DNA of 64,000 bases. It comes from Limnohabitans sp. (GTDB taxonomy: Bacteria; Bacteroidota; Bacteroidia; Flavobacteriales; Flavobacteriaceae). Positions 39,395 through 49,552 of this stretch are shown piece by piece. Location: the NCBI GenBank assembly GCA_030053945.1, contig JASGCW010000007.1, forward strand, positions 1 through 64,000, read 5' to 3'. Numbering within the stretch: the stretch's first letter is position 1; each line of letters begins with the position of its first letter. The position numbers and the translations under genes were made by a program. Under the pieces are notes generated by a model. That model did not search any database and was not told the DNA's origin. It worked only from the letters and a program-made list of their open reading frames with translations.

Positions 39395-39808
39395 ATGAAT
39401 ATGTCTTGGAAAATTACTTTTAACATAATTGGTGACAAATTTAGTCCAAAAAATATTCCAGTAAAGTTCTTTGAACAAAACGAACCAAATGATATAGCTG
39501 ACTTTGGACTATTTAAAGGTAAACAATACAACTATGGAAGTGCAACCTATCTAGTAGATAAAGACATTCCTCATTCTGAAAAATTTAAACATTTAGCTGA
39601 TACTTTCGAACCTTTACTCGATGATCTAAAAAAATATGGCGCAGAAAATTGGCACATTTTAATAGAACGACTCTATTTTAGCCAATGTAATGAAGAGTTA
39701 GACTTCAATGAAATACAAGAAATTTCAAGATTGAAATGTTCAATAGCTTATTCAGCTTATAATGTTAGTGAAATAGAGGAAAAGGAAGGTTTTATTTATT
39801 TTGAATAA
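39395..39808 (+). CDS. Hypothetical protein, possibly DUF4279-like
   Basis: 137 aa, WKITFNIIGDKFSP... Confidence 0.45.
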   Translation: MNMSWKITFNIIGDKFSPKNIPVKFFEQNEPNDIADFGLFKGKQYNYGSATYLVDKDIPHSEKFKHLADTFEPLLDDLKKYGAENWHILIERLYFSQCNEELDFNEIQEISRLKCSIAYSAYNVSEIEEKEGFIYFE

Positions 39809-39862
39809 ATCTTCTGATTTGTAACAGAAAATATTCCTTTAAGGTATAAATAAAAAAATACT

Positions 39863-40014
39863 ATGACAATAATTGAAATTCAAATAGAAGAAAAAGCTAA
39901 AATTCTTAAAGGGCTTGAAAAAGCTTAAGAAAGACTTTTAGAGTTTAAAAAAATAAAAACAGTGACTTAGTCGTTTTACGTGATAATAAAATAGTAAAAA
40001 TTAAACCTGTGTAA
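39863..40014 (+). pseudogene. Decayed small gene (in-frame stop plus frameshift), antitoxin-like in appearance
   Basis: MTIIEIQIEEKAKILKGLEKA*ERLLEFKK(frameshift)NSDLVVLRDNKIVKIKPV*. Confidence 0.6.
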
Positions 40015-40067
40015 TAATCACTTCACAGCTTAAATGCTCTAAAAAAGTTTACCTAAATATATAAGAT

Positions 40068-40403
40068 ATGACTGAAAATGAATTACGTAGATTAGCAGAA
40101 AAAGAACACAAACTTTCTGGAGTTGAATTAGAAAATAAAATAACCGAACTAAAATCTTTAAATTGTAGCATTTTAGAATGCATTATCTATGTTAGAACCA
40201 ATCAGGAATGTTCTTTATCTATAGCAAAAGAATTAGTTTTAAATTCGTTAGCTTGGAAAGAAAAAAAAGAAGAATTTATCAACCATCAAATTGAACAGAT
40301 GAATGAGTTTCTTGAAGCTGGCAAAGATGATATTAAATCAATAGAACAAACTTTTTACTCAGACAAAACTGATATTAATATCACCTTTACCAAAAAAAGC
40401 TAA
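40068..40403 (+). CDS. Hypothetical protein
   Basis: 111-aa helical ORF. Confidence 0.55.
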   Translation: MTENELRRLAEKEHKLSGVELENKITELKSLNCSILECIIYVRTNQECSLSIAKELVLNSLAWKEKKEEFINHQIEQMNEFLEAGKDDIKSIEQTFYSDKTDINITFTKKS

Positions 40404-40484
40404 AATTATTTCAACTCTAGTTTCAATTAACTTTAAAACAAAGAGATTCTGCAGATTTGAAGTTTAGTAATAAAAACATCTTAT

Positions 40485-41126
40485 ATGAAGCATAAATTTG
40501 AATTACTTTTCTTAGTACCCCTAATTTTTTATTTTACTAGTTGTAACAACAAAATTGAAAAAAATGTTACTGGAAAAAGTGAGTTAGCACTTCAGGAAGT
40601 ACCAGAAAATGTTATTTTTCAACAAGTTTTAGTTAATCATTCAAGAGGGGATAATTGTTTGGTACAATTTGAGTTAAAAGATAGTCTAAAACTCAAGCAT
40701 ATTAAAAATCAATTTTACAAGAGTACGACAGGGCATTTATATCAAAAAACTGTTGCTCAAAGAGAGGTAAATGGTCATTTAGCAGATGTCATTTATTTTA
40801 ATGGCTATTTTTCACAAGAAATAGATCCTTTATCTTTTGAAGAGCTTGATGGATGGTATGCGAAAGATCTAAATAATGTTTATTATTATAGACCAACTAG
40901 TGGTGGAATGCTAATTGTAAAATTAGAAAAGGCAGATGTTAAAAGTTTTAAAATACTTGATGGACATTATAAATATGCTTCTGATAAAAATAATTTTTAT
41001 AACGAAACTGAGATTATAGAGGGATTTAAACCTAACCAAACAATTCTGACTTTAGACAAAAAGAAACGTGTAAGGAAAATGCTATGTGGAAATAAGAAGT
41101 ATAAATTTGAAGTTGTAAATGAATAA
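40485..41126 (+). CDS. DKNYY-like lipoprotein
   Basis: Lipobox-like FYFTSC; 'WYAKDLNNVYYYRP...YKYASDKNNFYNE'. Confidence 0.65.
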   Translation: MKHKFELLFLVPLIFYFTSCNNKIEKNVTGKSELALQEVPENVIFQQVLVNHSRGDNCLVQFELKDSLKLKHIKNQFYKSTTGHLYQKTVAQREVNGHLADVIYFNGYFSQEIDPLSFEELDGWYAKDLNNVYYYRPTSGGMLIVKLEKADVKSFKILDGHYKYASDKNNFYNETEIIEGFKPNQTILTLDKKKRVRKMLCGNKKYKFEVVNE

Positions 41127-41189
41127 AAAGTCGGATAGATTCACAGTTTTAAAAATAAGTAAAAAGATTCCTTTAAAAAATAAAACCTA

Positions 41190-41468
41190 ATGAATTTAAA
41201 AAAATACAAACCTACTTTTGTAGCTGTACTCGCCGTTTTCGGAATTATTTTCGGAATTCCCTTTGGTGCTTATTGTTTAACGTTAACAGGAGGAGCTAGT
41301 TTAGGTGGTGTAGTTGTTTTCGGAATTGTATTTGTACTAGCAATATTATTGGCATTTGACAGACTATTAGTCTCGTGTTTTGATACTAAAAAAGTATCAA
41401 TAGTTGAGCTCGTACTATTTACTCTAGGCTTGATTATCTATTATCTAGATGACTTATTTTCAAAATAA
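41190..41468 (+). CDS. Small hypothetical membrane protein
   Basis: 92 aa, 3 TM segments. Confidence 0.55.
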   Translation: MNLKKYKPTFVAVLAVFGIIFGIPFGAYCLTLTGGASLGGVVVFGIVFVLAILLAFDRLLVSCFDTKKVSIVELVLFTLGLIIYYLDDLFSK

Positions 41469-41534
41469 GCTTTTGGTCCAATTTAAATTTAGATAAGAAT
41501 TTTTAAAATATATCTATTGAACTACCTATTTACT

Positions 41535-42476
41535 ATGAAAAAAACAGCCTTACTCTTACTATTTCTTATAGCAATTGTTTTTAAGTCTAATGCGCATAAA
41601 GATATTTCGGTATATGAAAAGTACGGGAATGTAAAAGTTTATCTGAGGACAGGATTCAACTATTCTGATATTGAAAAAATTAAAATTATAGGTAAATTAT
41701 CTGAAAAACTATGTGCAAAACTTACGTTTAAGGATACTTTATTTGTAGAATATATTCAGGATTATGTAGATAATTATTCTAAGGATATTTACAAATTTGA
41801 GAATAATACTAATTGGTCATTCAGAAATGGATTAGACTCCATTTCCAACTCTGATAGTATTACTTCTGGAATTTCACTTCGAATCATTGCCGATAAAATT
41901 AATATTTCCAATGTATTATCACTTGTTGAATATGCAATCACTCATCAAAATGACTTGTCAAAAAAACTAATGTTCCAAAATGTAATAGATCGTTGGAGCT
42001 ATAATGAACAAGAGAAAGAAATTAAATTAAAAGCTATTCCTGACGACTTACTTGCTCAAATATTCACATACAAATCAGTACTTCTTCAAGAAATAATTTC
42101 ACTACCTATCTATATAAAGACTGAAGAATTCATAGGTATTCAAACCTATTGGAAGAATGATAAATTTACTTTTGAATATAAATTTCACGATGAACCTCTT
42201 GAGAAATTGTTTGAAATTGAAGATTATTTTTATAGCATAAATTTAAATAATGAATCTATGTTAATTTTTATTAGTCAAAACCAATTTTATTATATAAAAC
42301 CAAGCGATGATAATAATAGTAAACTTTTGGAAGTAAAATGTACTACTTATGTTCCTTTTACAGCTTATAACATATTTAGAGATAAAATTGTACTGTACAA
42401 TGGACGAAATGATCCTACTGAGGATTTTTACATTTTGTTGAAAGATAAAAGAAAAATTATTTCAAAATTTGAATGA
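41535..42476 (+). CDS. Hypothetical secreted protein
   Basis: Signal peptide MKKTALLLLFLIAIVFKSNA; ATG at 41535 preferred over TTG at 41517. Confidence 0.6.
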   Translation: MKKTALLLLFLIAIVFKSNAHKDISVYEKYGNVKVYLRTGFNYSDIEKIKIIGKLSEKLCAKLTFKDTLFVEYIQDYVDNYSKDIYKFENNTNWSFRNGLDSISNSDSITSGISLRIIADKINISNVLSLVEYAITHQNDLSKKLMFQNVIDRWSYNEQEKEIKLKAIPDDLLAQIFTYKSVLLQEIISLPIYIKTEEFIGIQTYWKNDKFTFEYKFHDEPLEKLFEIEDYFYSINLNNESMLIFISQNQFYYIKPSDDNNSKLLEVKCTTYVPFTAYNIFRDKIVLYNGRNDPTEDFYILLKDKRKIISKFE

Positions 42477-42649
42477 TGTTAACTAAATTGATAAAATTTA
42501 TTTGACAGTAAAACTTGCTTTGAAATGTCTTTCCTAAAATAAGATTCAAATACCCTTTCAAGAAAATACTCACAAAAAAAGTAAAACATCATAGAAATTA
42601 TAGTCTGCTTTTTTGTAACATTTAAAAAAAAGCGAATACTTATTTAGTT

Positions 42650-43240
42650 ATGATACACGATGCAATTTTTAATTATTACAGAAATAAAATTGGTGATACT
42701 TATACAGTAATGGATATAGATAAAGAACTTTTCTATAACTATTTTGAGTATTATGAACTTCCTAAAAATACTTTATATCAAAAACAAGGAGAGATACCTG
42801 AATTTCAAAATTTTGTAGTATCTGGTTTTATGAGAAAATTTTATACAGATGACAATGGTGACGAAGTAACAGTTGAGATAAACCGAGAACCTCGTTTTAT
42901 GTCTTCATACTCAAGCTTAATCGAACGAATACCAGCAACCGAAAGTTTACAAAGTATAACAGAATGCAAAATTTTGAGAATCAAAAGAGATGATTTGGAA
43001 AAAGTTTTTGAAAATAGTACTACTGTAAAACAATATACAGTGCAGTTATTTCAAAAAATTATTGAAGAAAAATCAAAAAAAGTACTCGAATTAGCTACGC
43101 TGAGCGGGGAAGAACGATACCTTAAATTAATGAAAGAATCTCCCGATTTAATTAAAAATGTTCCTTTACAATATATTGCTTCATTTTTAGGGATGAAGCC
43201 AGAAAGCTTAAGCAGAATCAGAAAAAAAGTGAGTAAATAA
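42650..43240 (+). CDS. Crp/Fnr family transcriptional regulator
   Basis: cNMP-like N-terminus; C-terminal 'LQYIASFLGMKPESLSRIRKKVSK' HTH. Confidence 0.88.
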   Translation: MIHDAIFNYYRNKIGDTYTVMDIDKELFYNYFEYYELPKNTLYQKQGEIPEFQNFVVSGFMRKFYTDDNGDEVTVEINREPRFMSSYSSLIERIPATESLQSITECKILRIKRDDLEKVFENSTTVKQYTVQLFQKIIEEKSKKVLELATLSGEERYLKLMKESPDLIKNVPLQYIASFLGMKPESLSRIRKKVSK

Positions 43241-43247
43241 TATTAAA

Positions 43248-43278
43248 ATCTTCTAAATTTTTTAGGAGATTTTTTTTT
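43248..43278 (+). terminator. Intrinsic terminator
   Basis: ATCTTCTAAA-ttt-TTTAGGAGAT followed by T8. Confidence 0.75.
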
Positions 43279-43324
43279 CTTAACAAAAGTCAAGTGTTTT
43301 TTACTGGAAACTAAACCAATTTTG
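43279..43324 (+). promoter_or_regulatory. Crp/Fnr-type operator plus -7-like element, copy 1
   Basis: CTTAACAAAAGTCAAG at 43279-43294; CAATTTTG at 43317-43324. Confidence 0.6.
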
Positions 43325-43405
43325 TGCTAGACTAATTCTCAAGTTTTATAAATAAATCTATTATCAATCATTAAATAGGATTAAATTTTAATAGCACATA
43401 CAATT

Positions 43406-45034
43406 ATGAAAAATTTATTCAAATTATTTTTTTTTAGCTTGTTATTCTTTACTTATAAAAATAGTGCACAAGCTCCTAAAACTGATACAATCAAAACTTA
43501 TAAAGGAGATTTGATTATTCAACCAATATTTCACGGCGCAATGGTTTTGAAATGGAAACAAAAAACAATTTACATAGATCCATATAATGGAAAATGGGCT
43601 TATAATGGCTTACCTAAACCTGATTTCATATTGATTACCCATATCCATCAAGATCATATGGATATCAATACTTTAAATGAACTTGACTTGATAAAAGCAA
43701 AATTAATTGTACCACAAGCTGTCGCTGATTTACTCCCAATTAAATGGAAGAACAAAGAAGTTGTGCTTAATAATAACAAGACTTTTACGACTTCTGATAT
43801 ATCAATAACAGCAGTTCCAATGTATGATTTACCGCAGGATAGCAATTCAAGACATAAAAAAGGTGAAGGTAATGGTTACATTATAGAATTGGGAGGTAAA
43901 CGCATATATATTTCAGGAGATACTGATGATATTCCTGAAATGAGAACTCTAAAAAATATTGATGTGGCATTTGTTTGTATGAATGAACCTTTTACTATGA
44001 CAATACAACAAGCAGCAAGTGCAGTACTTGAATTCAAACCAAAAATTATTTACCCATATCACTATAGAAACAAAAATGGATTTACTGATATACTTGCTTT
44101 TGGTAACATAATAAATACAAAAAATAACAATATTGAGGTTAGAACTAGAAATTGGTATAATGAGGTATCTTCAGCTAATAAAGTAACAAAAATAGAAAAT
44201 GTTAGTTACAGAAGGGTATCTGGAATTTCATTGACAATGGATGTTTATAAACCGGAAAAATCAAATAATATAGGAATAATTGCGATTGATGGAGGTGCTT
44301 TTGGTTATGCCTATGCTCCTGAATATAGTCCTACAGCACTTACTAGAAATTTTGCGAAAGACACAACCTATTTTGGTAAATACGGGAAGAATTTGGTTGA
44401 AAAAGGATATACACTATTTGTTATAAATCATCGTTTTGCACCTCAATTTCACTACCAAGATATTATTTCAGATTGTCAAAGAGCCGTTCGTTTTGTGAGG
44501 TTCAATGCAAAAAAATATGGCATAGATCCAGCTAATATTGGAGCATTTGGCTATTCTTCAGGAGGAACATTATGCGCAATGTTAGGAGTTACAGATTTAG
44601 ATAATAAAGCAAACCTTAACGAGATAGATTCTGTGAGTTCAAGAGTACAATCAGTAATTGCCCTAGCTGCTCGCTTTGATTTAGCCGATTTCAATAAAAA
44701 AGAAGATACTACTATTCATAATACTGTTGTTTCTAAAGTACTTTTAAACTACATAGGGGAATTACCAAAGATAGAAAATGGGGAGTATGTTTTGACTGAT
44801 AAATATGCAGCTGCATCACCTATATCATATGTAGATAAAGAAGATGCCCCTTTTTTAATTTACTGTTCTAATGATGATCCTTTTATGCCTTTAAGACAAG
44901 AGAATAATATGTATCTCAAACTGCAAACTAATGGTGTTGATTCAAAATTGAATATAAAGAACAAAGAGGGTCATACTCCCATTCCTGATATTGAAGAAAT
45001 GGATAAGTGGCTTTTAAAATATCTTAAAAAATGA
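43406..45034 (+). CDS. Exported fusion: metallo-beta-lactamase-fold hydrolase + alpha/beta hydrolase (esterase)
   Basis: MBL: LITHIHQDHMD, YISGDTD, YPYHYRN; hydrolase: GAFGYSSGGTLCAML, C-terminal EGHTP. Confidence 0.85.
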   Translation: MKNLFKLFFFSLLFFTYKNSAQAPKTDTIKTYKGDLIIQPIFHGAMVLKWKQKTIYIDPYNGKWAYNGLPKPDFILITHIHQDHMDINTLNELDLIKAKLIVPQAVADLLPIKWKNKEVVLNNNKTFTTSDISITAVPMYDLPQDSNSRHKKGEGNGYIIELGGKRIYISGDTDDIPEMRTLKNIDVAFVCMNEPFTMTIQQAASAVLEFKPKIIYPYHYRNKNGFTDILAFGNIINTKNNNIEVRTRNWYNEVSSANKVTKIENVSYRRVSGISLTMDVYKPEKSNNIGIIAIDGGAFGYAYAPEYSPTALTRNFAKDTTYFGKYGKNLVEKGYTLFVINHRFAPQFHYQDIISDCQRAVRFVRFNAKKYGIDPANIGAFGYSSGGTLCAMLGVTDLDNKANLNEIDSVSSRVQSVIALAARFDLADFNKKEDTTIHNTVVSKVLLNYIGELPKIENGEYVLTDKYAAASPISYVDKEDAPFLIYCSNDDPFMPLRQENNMYLKLQTNGVDSKLNIKNKEGHTPIPDIEEMDKWLLKYLKK

Positions 45035-45064
45035 TTGGTAAAATTTGCTTTCAGAATAAGTTTT

Positions 45065-45110
45065 CTTAACAAAAGTCAAGTGATTCAAATGCTAATTTAT
45101 TACAATTTTG
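45065..45110 (+). promoter_or_regulatory. Crp/Fnr-type operator plus -7-like element, copy 2
   Basis: CTTAACAAAAGTCAAG at 45065-45080; CAATTTTG at 45103-45110. Confidence 0.6.
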
Positions 45111-45207
45111 TAAGTAATTTAAAATAGTAAACACAAGTATATAAATAATATAACTACCAGCCTCAATTTATTGCAATCTAACCTATAATATATAAAATTT
45201 CATACCT

Positions 45208-45840
45208 ATGCTAAACAATCAATTTGGAGAAAAAGTAGATGGTTATACAATAACCGTATTTAACAATCGTGAAATAAGAGCTACAGCAGGCATAATGTTT
45301 CTTATGGCATTTATTTCTTTAATTTTAATTTTGAGTAACGGAAATTTTGTCCCTGTCAAATATGTGCTTTCTATTTTTGTTTTAGAATTCTTTACTCGTT
45401 TATTTATTAATCCTAGATATGCTCCGCTGTTGATTATAGGGAGATTAATTGTAAGAAATCAAAACCCCGAGTTTGTTGGCGCAGGACAAAAAAAGTTTGC
45501 TTGGTATATTGGTTTTACGATTTCAACAATTATGTTTTTCCTTTTAGTTATTATGAATGCTTTTAGTCCTATTACAGGAATAGCTTGTCTAATATGCTTG
45601 CTATTGATGTTTTCTGAATCATCTTTTGGAATTTGCTTCGGATGCAAGTTATATGGTTTAATCAAAAAAGATAAGGCACAATATTGTCCAGGAGAAATTT
45701 GTGATACTAAACAAAAACATCCTATTCAAAAAATAACAATAAAACATTTTTTTGCCTTACTAGGCCTTTTTATATTCATTATTATGTTATTTATTTTATG
45801 TCAAGAAACCTTTGCTATAAAAGCTCATAGACTTTTTTAA
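45208..45840 (+). CDS. DUF4395 family membrane protein
   Basis: 'EFFTRLFINPRYAPLLIIGRLIV' and 'ESSFGICFGCKLYGLI'. Confidence 0.8.
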   Translation: MLNNQFGEKVDGYTITVFNNREIRATAGIMFLMAFISLILILSNGNFVPVKYVLSIFVLEFFTRLFINPRYAPLLIIGRLIVRNQNPEFVGAGQKKFAWYIGFTISTIMFFLLVIMNAFSPITGIACLICLLLMFSESSFGICFGCKLYGLIKKDKAQYCPGEICDTKQKHPIQKITIKHFFALLGLFIFIIMLFILCQETFAIKAHRLF

Positions 45841-45973
45841 TTATGATGACAAAGTATAAACTGAAAATTTTGACTATAAAAAATTCATTCTTTTCAATTT
45901 ACATTTCACTATGTTTCAATAATTATTTTAGTACTAGAAAACGACATATTTCTTTTGTAAAAACAATTTTAGG

Positions 45974-45981
45974 TATATTTG
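45974..45981 (+). promoter_or_regulatory. Bacteroidetes-type -7 element
   Basis: TATATTTG, with TTTTG at 45953-45957 upstream. Confidence 0.35.
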
Positions 45982-46047
45982 AATAATTTACGAAAACTTA
46001 AAAAATTATCGTAAAGAATACCCATTTCTAAAACTGTTACAAAACAT

Positions 46048-46977
46048 ATGTTTTCATTTTTTAATAGGAAAAACAATAATGAAGAAGTTCCTAGTTGGGC
46101 TTCATTTTTTAATCATTCAGAATACATAACATTCATTTATGAAATTGAACAATATTTTAGCAAATTAGATATTCCTTTTGAAATAGCTGATGGGATAATA
46201 ACTTTAGTAGATAATGAATTTGGGTTAAACAATTTAGGACTAAATAATGTTGCGCAAAATTGCAAACAAAATAAACCTAAAGATTATAAAGAAATTATTT
46301 GTGACCATTTTAATTTATTAATAGAAGCAAATAAATTTGCAGAAGAATTTGATCTAATTGCAAACAAATTTGAAGATGTAAAAAAATATATTGCGGTCCG
46401 ATTATACAATAAAGACTATGTAGATTATATAGGTGAAGAATTTGCTATAGGAAGAAAATTTGAAGGCGATATTTATGCTATGATTGTTTTTGATCTTCCG
46501 TATAGCATTACTAATATAAGTCCTGATCAGCTAAAAAAATGGGGAAAAACTGAAAATGAACTGTTTGAAATTGGAATACAAAATATAAAAGAAAATTATC
46601 CTCAAACAATAACCAAAGAAAAATTTGGATTCTTTGATATCTGGTTTGCAAATGCCGATCATTTCTTTACCCCTAATATAGTTTATGATTTAGAAAATCA
46701 CAAAGAACTATCAGGAAGTAAAGGTTTATTAATAGGCATTCCACACCGTCATACGGCGATTATTTATCCCATCGAAAATCTTGAAGTTGTAAAAGCAATG
46801 AACGGGATTTTACCCGCAATTTACAATATGAATATTGAAGGTCCAGGTTCATTAAGCAATAAAGTGTTTTGGTATAACAACGGTGTTTTTACTGAAATTC
46901 CATACAAAATAGAAGATGGAAGATTAATTATAATTCCACCTGAAAGTTTTTTAGATTTATTAAATGAATTATGTTGA
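46048..46977 (+). CDS. Hypothetical protein, possibly DUF1444-like
   Basis: 309-aa ORF. Confidence 0.55.
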   Translation: MFSFFNRKNNNEEVPSWASFFNHSEYITFIYEIEQYFSKLDIPFEIADGIITLVDNEFGLNNLGLNNVAQNCKQNKPKDYKEIICDHFNLLIEANKFAEEFDLIANKFEDVKKYIAVRLYNKDYVDYIGEEFAIGRKFEGDIYAMIVFDLPYSITNISPDQLKKWGKTENELFEIGIQNIKENYPQTITKEKFGFFDIWFANADHFFTPNIVYDLENHKELSGSKGLLIGIPHRHTAIIYPIENLEVVKAMNGILPAIYNMNIEGPGSLSNKVFWYNNGVFTEIPYKIEDGRLIIIPPESFLDLLNELC

Positions 46978-47288
46978 TACTTTTTAAAATCTTAGGCATC
47001 ATCATACTGCTCATTGCAATTCTATTTATCTATGGATTTGTAGTAGAAAAAATAAGTAAAAAAAAGCACAATGATTTCAAGAAAACACTTGAAGGAAAAT
47101 CATTATATATAAGCACAAACAAACGAGATTTTCAAAAATTAAATCATAAAGTAATACATACACTTAATGCAGATATCATTTGTGTGGAATTAGCAGGAGG
47201 AAAAGTAAAATCTATATATGATACAGATAAAATTCATCGTTTTATTAATTATGAACAATTAAAAAATTCCCTATTGCCCTTAAAGTGA
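46971..47288 (+). CDS. Hypothetical protein with N-terminal TM
   Basis: 105-aa ORF overlapping previous. Confidence 0.5.
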   Translation: MLILFKILGIIILLIAILFIYGFVVEKISKKKHNDFKKTLEGKSLYISTNKRDFQKLNHKVIHTLNADIICVELAGGKVKSIYDTDKIHRFINYEQLKNSLLPLK

Positions 47289-47535
47289 TGAATAATAAAG
47301 TTATCTATAAAAGCTTCTACAATGATTTTAAAGCAGCTTCTAAAGAAGATGGTGATGAAACTTTAGTTATTTCTAAAATAGTGAATTGGTATAAACAAAA
47401 TTAACTAGTTAGATTTCCATATGTTAAAACACTATTAAAATGTATTTATCTGTTTAAAAGCTATAAAATATACTTTTATTTTTGTTTAAAATCTAGAGAA
47501 GTAAAGCATAATTTCTCATTCGTAAAAAAATAAAA

Positions 47536-48039
47536 ATGGAACTTTACAAAATTCAAATTGTAGAAACAACTTTAGTCCTTGTAAGTTACCTTGCAATTAG
47601 GTACATAACAAATATATTTGTTAATAATACTTTAAAACAAACTCCTCTTCAAAGAGGTAGAAGAAAAATGATAATTAAAGCCATTCATTTGTTATCATTT
47701 ATAACATCATTAGTTTTATTATCAGCAATTTGGGGGCTAAACCAAAATGAAATTGCTGTTTTTGCAGGAACACTTTTAACAGCTTTAGGTATTGCTTTTT
47801 TTGCACAATGGTCTTTACTATCAAATATCACATCAAGTATCTTGTTATTTTTTTATCACCCCTTAAAAATAGGTGATACAATAAAAGTATTAGATAAGGA
47901 TTACCCTTTTGAAGGCGAAGTAAATGATTTGACTTATTTTTTTGTTCATTTAAAAACAGATAAAGGTGAAATCATAACAATTCCTAACTCCCTATTATTA
48001 CAAAAATCAATTTCTGTAACTGAAAATAATACTCTTTAA
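47536..48039 (+). CDS. Short MscS-family mechanosensitive channel-like protein
   Basis: 'GTLLTALGIAFFAQWSLLSNITSSILLFFYHPLKIGDTIKV...GEIITIPNSLLLQKSI'. Confidence 0.8.
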   Translation: MELYKIQIVETTLVLVSYLAIRYITNIFVNNTLKQTPLQRGRRKMIIKAIHLLSFITSLVLLSAIWGLNQNEIAVFAGTLLTALGIAFFAQWSLLSNITSSILLFFYHPLKIGDTIKVLDKDYPFEGEVNDLTYFFVHLKTDKGEIITIPNSLLLQKSISVTENNTL

Positions 48040-48083
48040 AACATTTACTATTAGTATTGGATAAAAAATAAACAAACAACATT

Positions 48084-49514
48084 ATGGGACTATTTGACTT
48101 TTTTAAAAAGAAAACTGAAACAAAATTCTCTTCTTCTGTATCAGAAAAAGAATTAAATAACAATAAAACTAATACCGAACCAATACTATCTTCGCAGGAA
48201 AAATCAAACCGAATTACCACCTCGACATTTAATTCGGTAGATTTTCAAACTGAGGCCTGTGCTATAGCCTTGTGGAAAATAAAAGAAAATAATTATAGGA
48301 GAGATCCTGCAATCAGGGAACTTGAAAACATAGGTTTAGATAACAATCAAGTAAGAATAATAATGGATAAGGTAACTTTCTTTGTCAATGAAGACTTAAA
48401 CGAGAAATTTACTGCAAATATTGGAATCACTCCTACTCTTTTTGACAGCGAGAACTATCAAAATCAAATTTTAGTAAAAGCTGAAAATTGGTACCAAGAA
48501 GAGCTAACCAACTATGGATTTGTAAAATTTAAACTTTTAGAAGAAGATTTGAATATAACACAAGCAGACTTAGTTATTTCTAAACTCTCTCTAAAAGTAG
48601 CCGAAATGGTTAAAAATTTCCAAAGCGAATTAGATTCGGGATTTATTTCAGAAATCAAAATTCAACCAAATCCAGAACATAAAAAAGGTAATGTAGATAA
48701 AGAACAAATTGATAAATATATTGGTTATGGTGCCTATCAAATGGATAGAGGTGATTTAGAGAATGCATTAGAATTATTTGACAAAGCAATAGAACTTGAT
48801 GAAAAGGCTACCTTAGCTTATGCTAATAAAGGCAAGCTATATTCCTTACAAAACGACAATGATAAAGCGCTATATTTCATTAACAAAGCCCTTGAAATTG
48901 AACCTAATCATCCACAAATTTTAAATAATAAAGTAGATATTTTGTTTGATTTACTAACGGAAAACAAAATCACAGAAGCGGAATTCATTAGTATAATTAA
49001 AGAAATTCTTAGCAAGGATTCAGAAAATCCAAATGCTTTAATTTATATAATTCAATATTATTTAGGGCAAAAGGAAATTGATAATGCAAAAGCTTCGGCA
49101 AAAAAATTATTTAAAAATTACTATACAGAACAAATTTCAACACAATTATTATTAAGTACATTCGCTGTACTTCCTATAGAAGATGCTTTACAAGAATTTG
49201 AGATATTTGAAAAAGAACTAAATGAAGATGCAAAATACCAACTTAACTATGCCAAAGGATTATATTTGAAGGGAATGGGTAAGTTTGAAGATGCTATAAA
49301 TTTATACAACACTTTGAATAAACTTCACCCCTTTTCTTGGAATTATTATCAAATAGCCATAATGAAAAATCTACAAGGAAAAACAGATGAATGTTTTCAA
49401 TTTTTAAAACAAACCTTCAATTTAGAACCCGAATTAAAAGAAGATGCTAAACACTATTATGAACTTCAAAATCTAAGTAACCATTCAGAATTTATTCAAC
49501 TAACAAAAGTATAA
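48084..49514 (+). CDS. TPR-repeat protein
   Basis: 'YGAYQMDRGDLENALELFDKAIELDEKATLAYANKGKLYSLQNDNDKALYFINKALEIEPNHPQIL'. Confidence 0.8.
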   Translation: MGLFDFFKKKTETKFSSSVSEKELNNNKTNTEPILSSQEKSNRITTSTFNSVDFQTEACAIALWKIKENNYRRDPAIRELENIGLDNNQVRIIMDKVTFFVNEDLNEKFTANIGITPTLFDSENYQNQILVKAENWYQEELTNYGFVKFKLLEEDLNITQADLVISKLSLKVAEMVKNFQSELDSGFISEIKIQPNPEHKKGNVDKEQIDKYIGYGAYQMDRGDLENALELFDKAIELDEKATLAYANKGKLYSLQNDNDKALYFINKALEIEPNHPQILNNKVDILFDLLTENKITEAEFISIIKEILSKDSENPNALIYIIQYYLGQKEIDNAKASAKKLFKNYYTEQISTQLLLSTFAVLPIEDALQEFEIFEKELNEDAKYQLNYAKGLYLKGMGKFEDAINLYNTLNKLHPFSWNYYQIAIMKNLQGKTDECFQFLKQTFNLEPELKEDAKHYYELQNLSNHSEFIQLTKV

Positions 49515-49552
49515 ACCCTACATTATGCTAAAAAAATTATATAGTAGAATAA

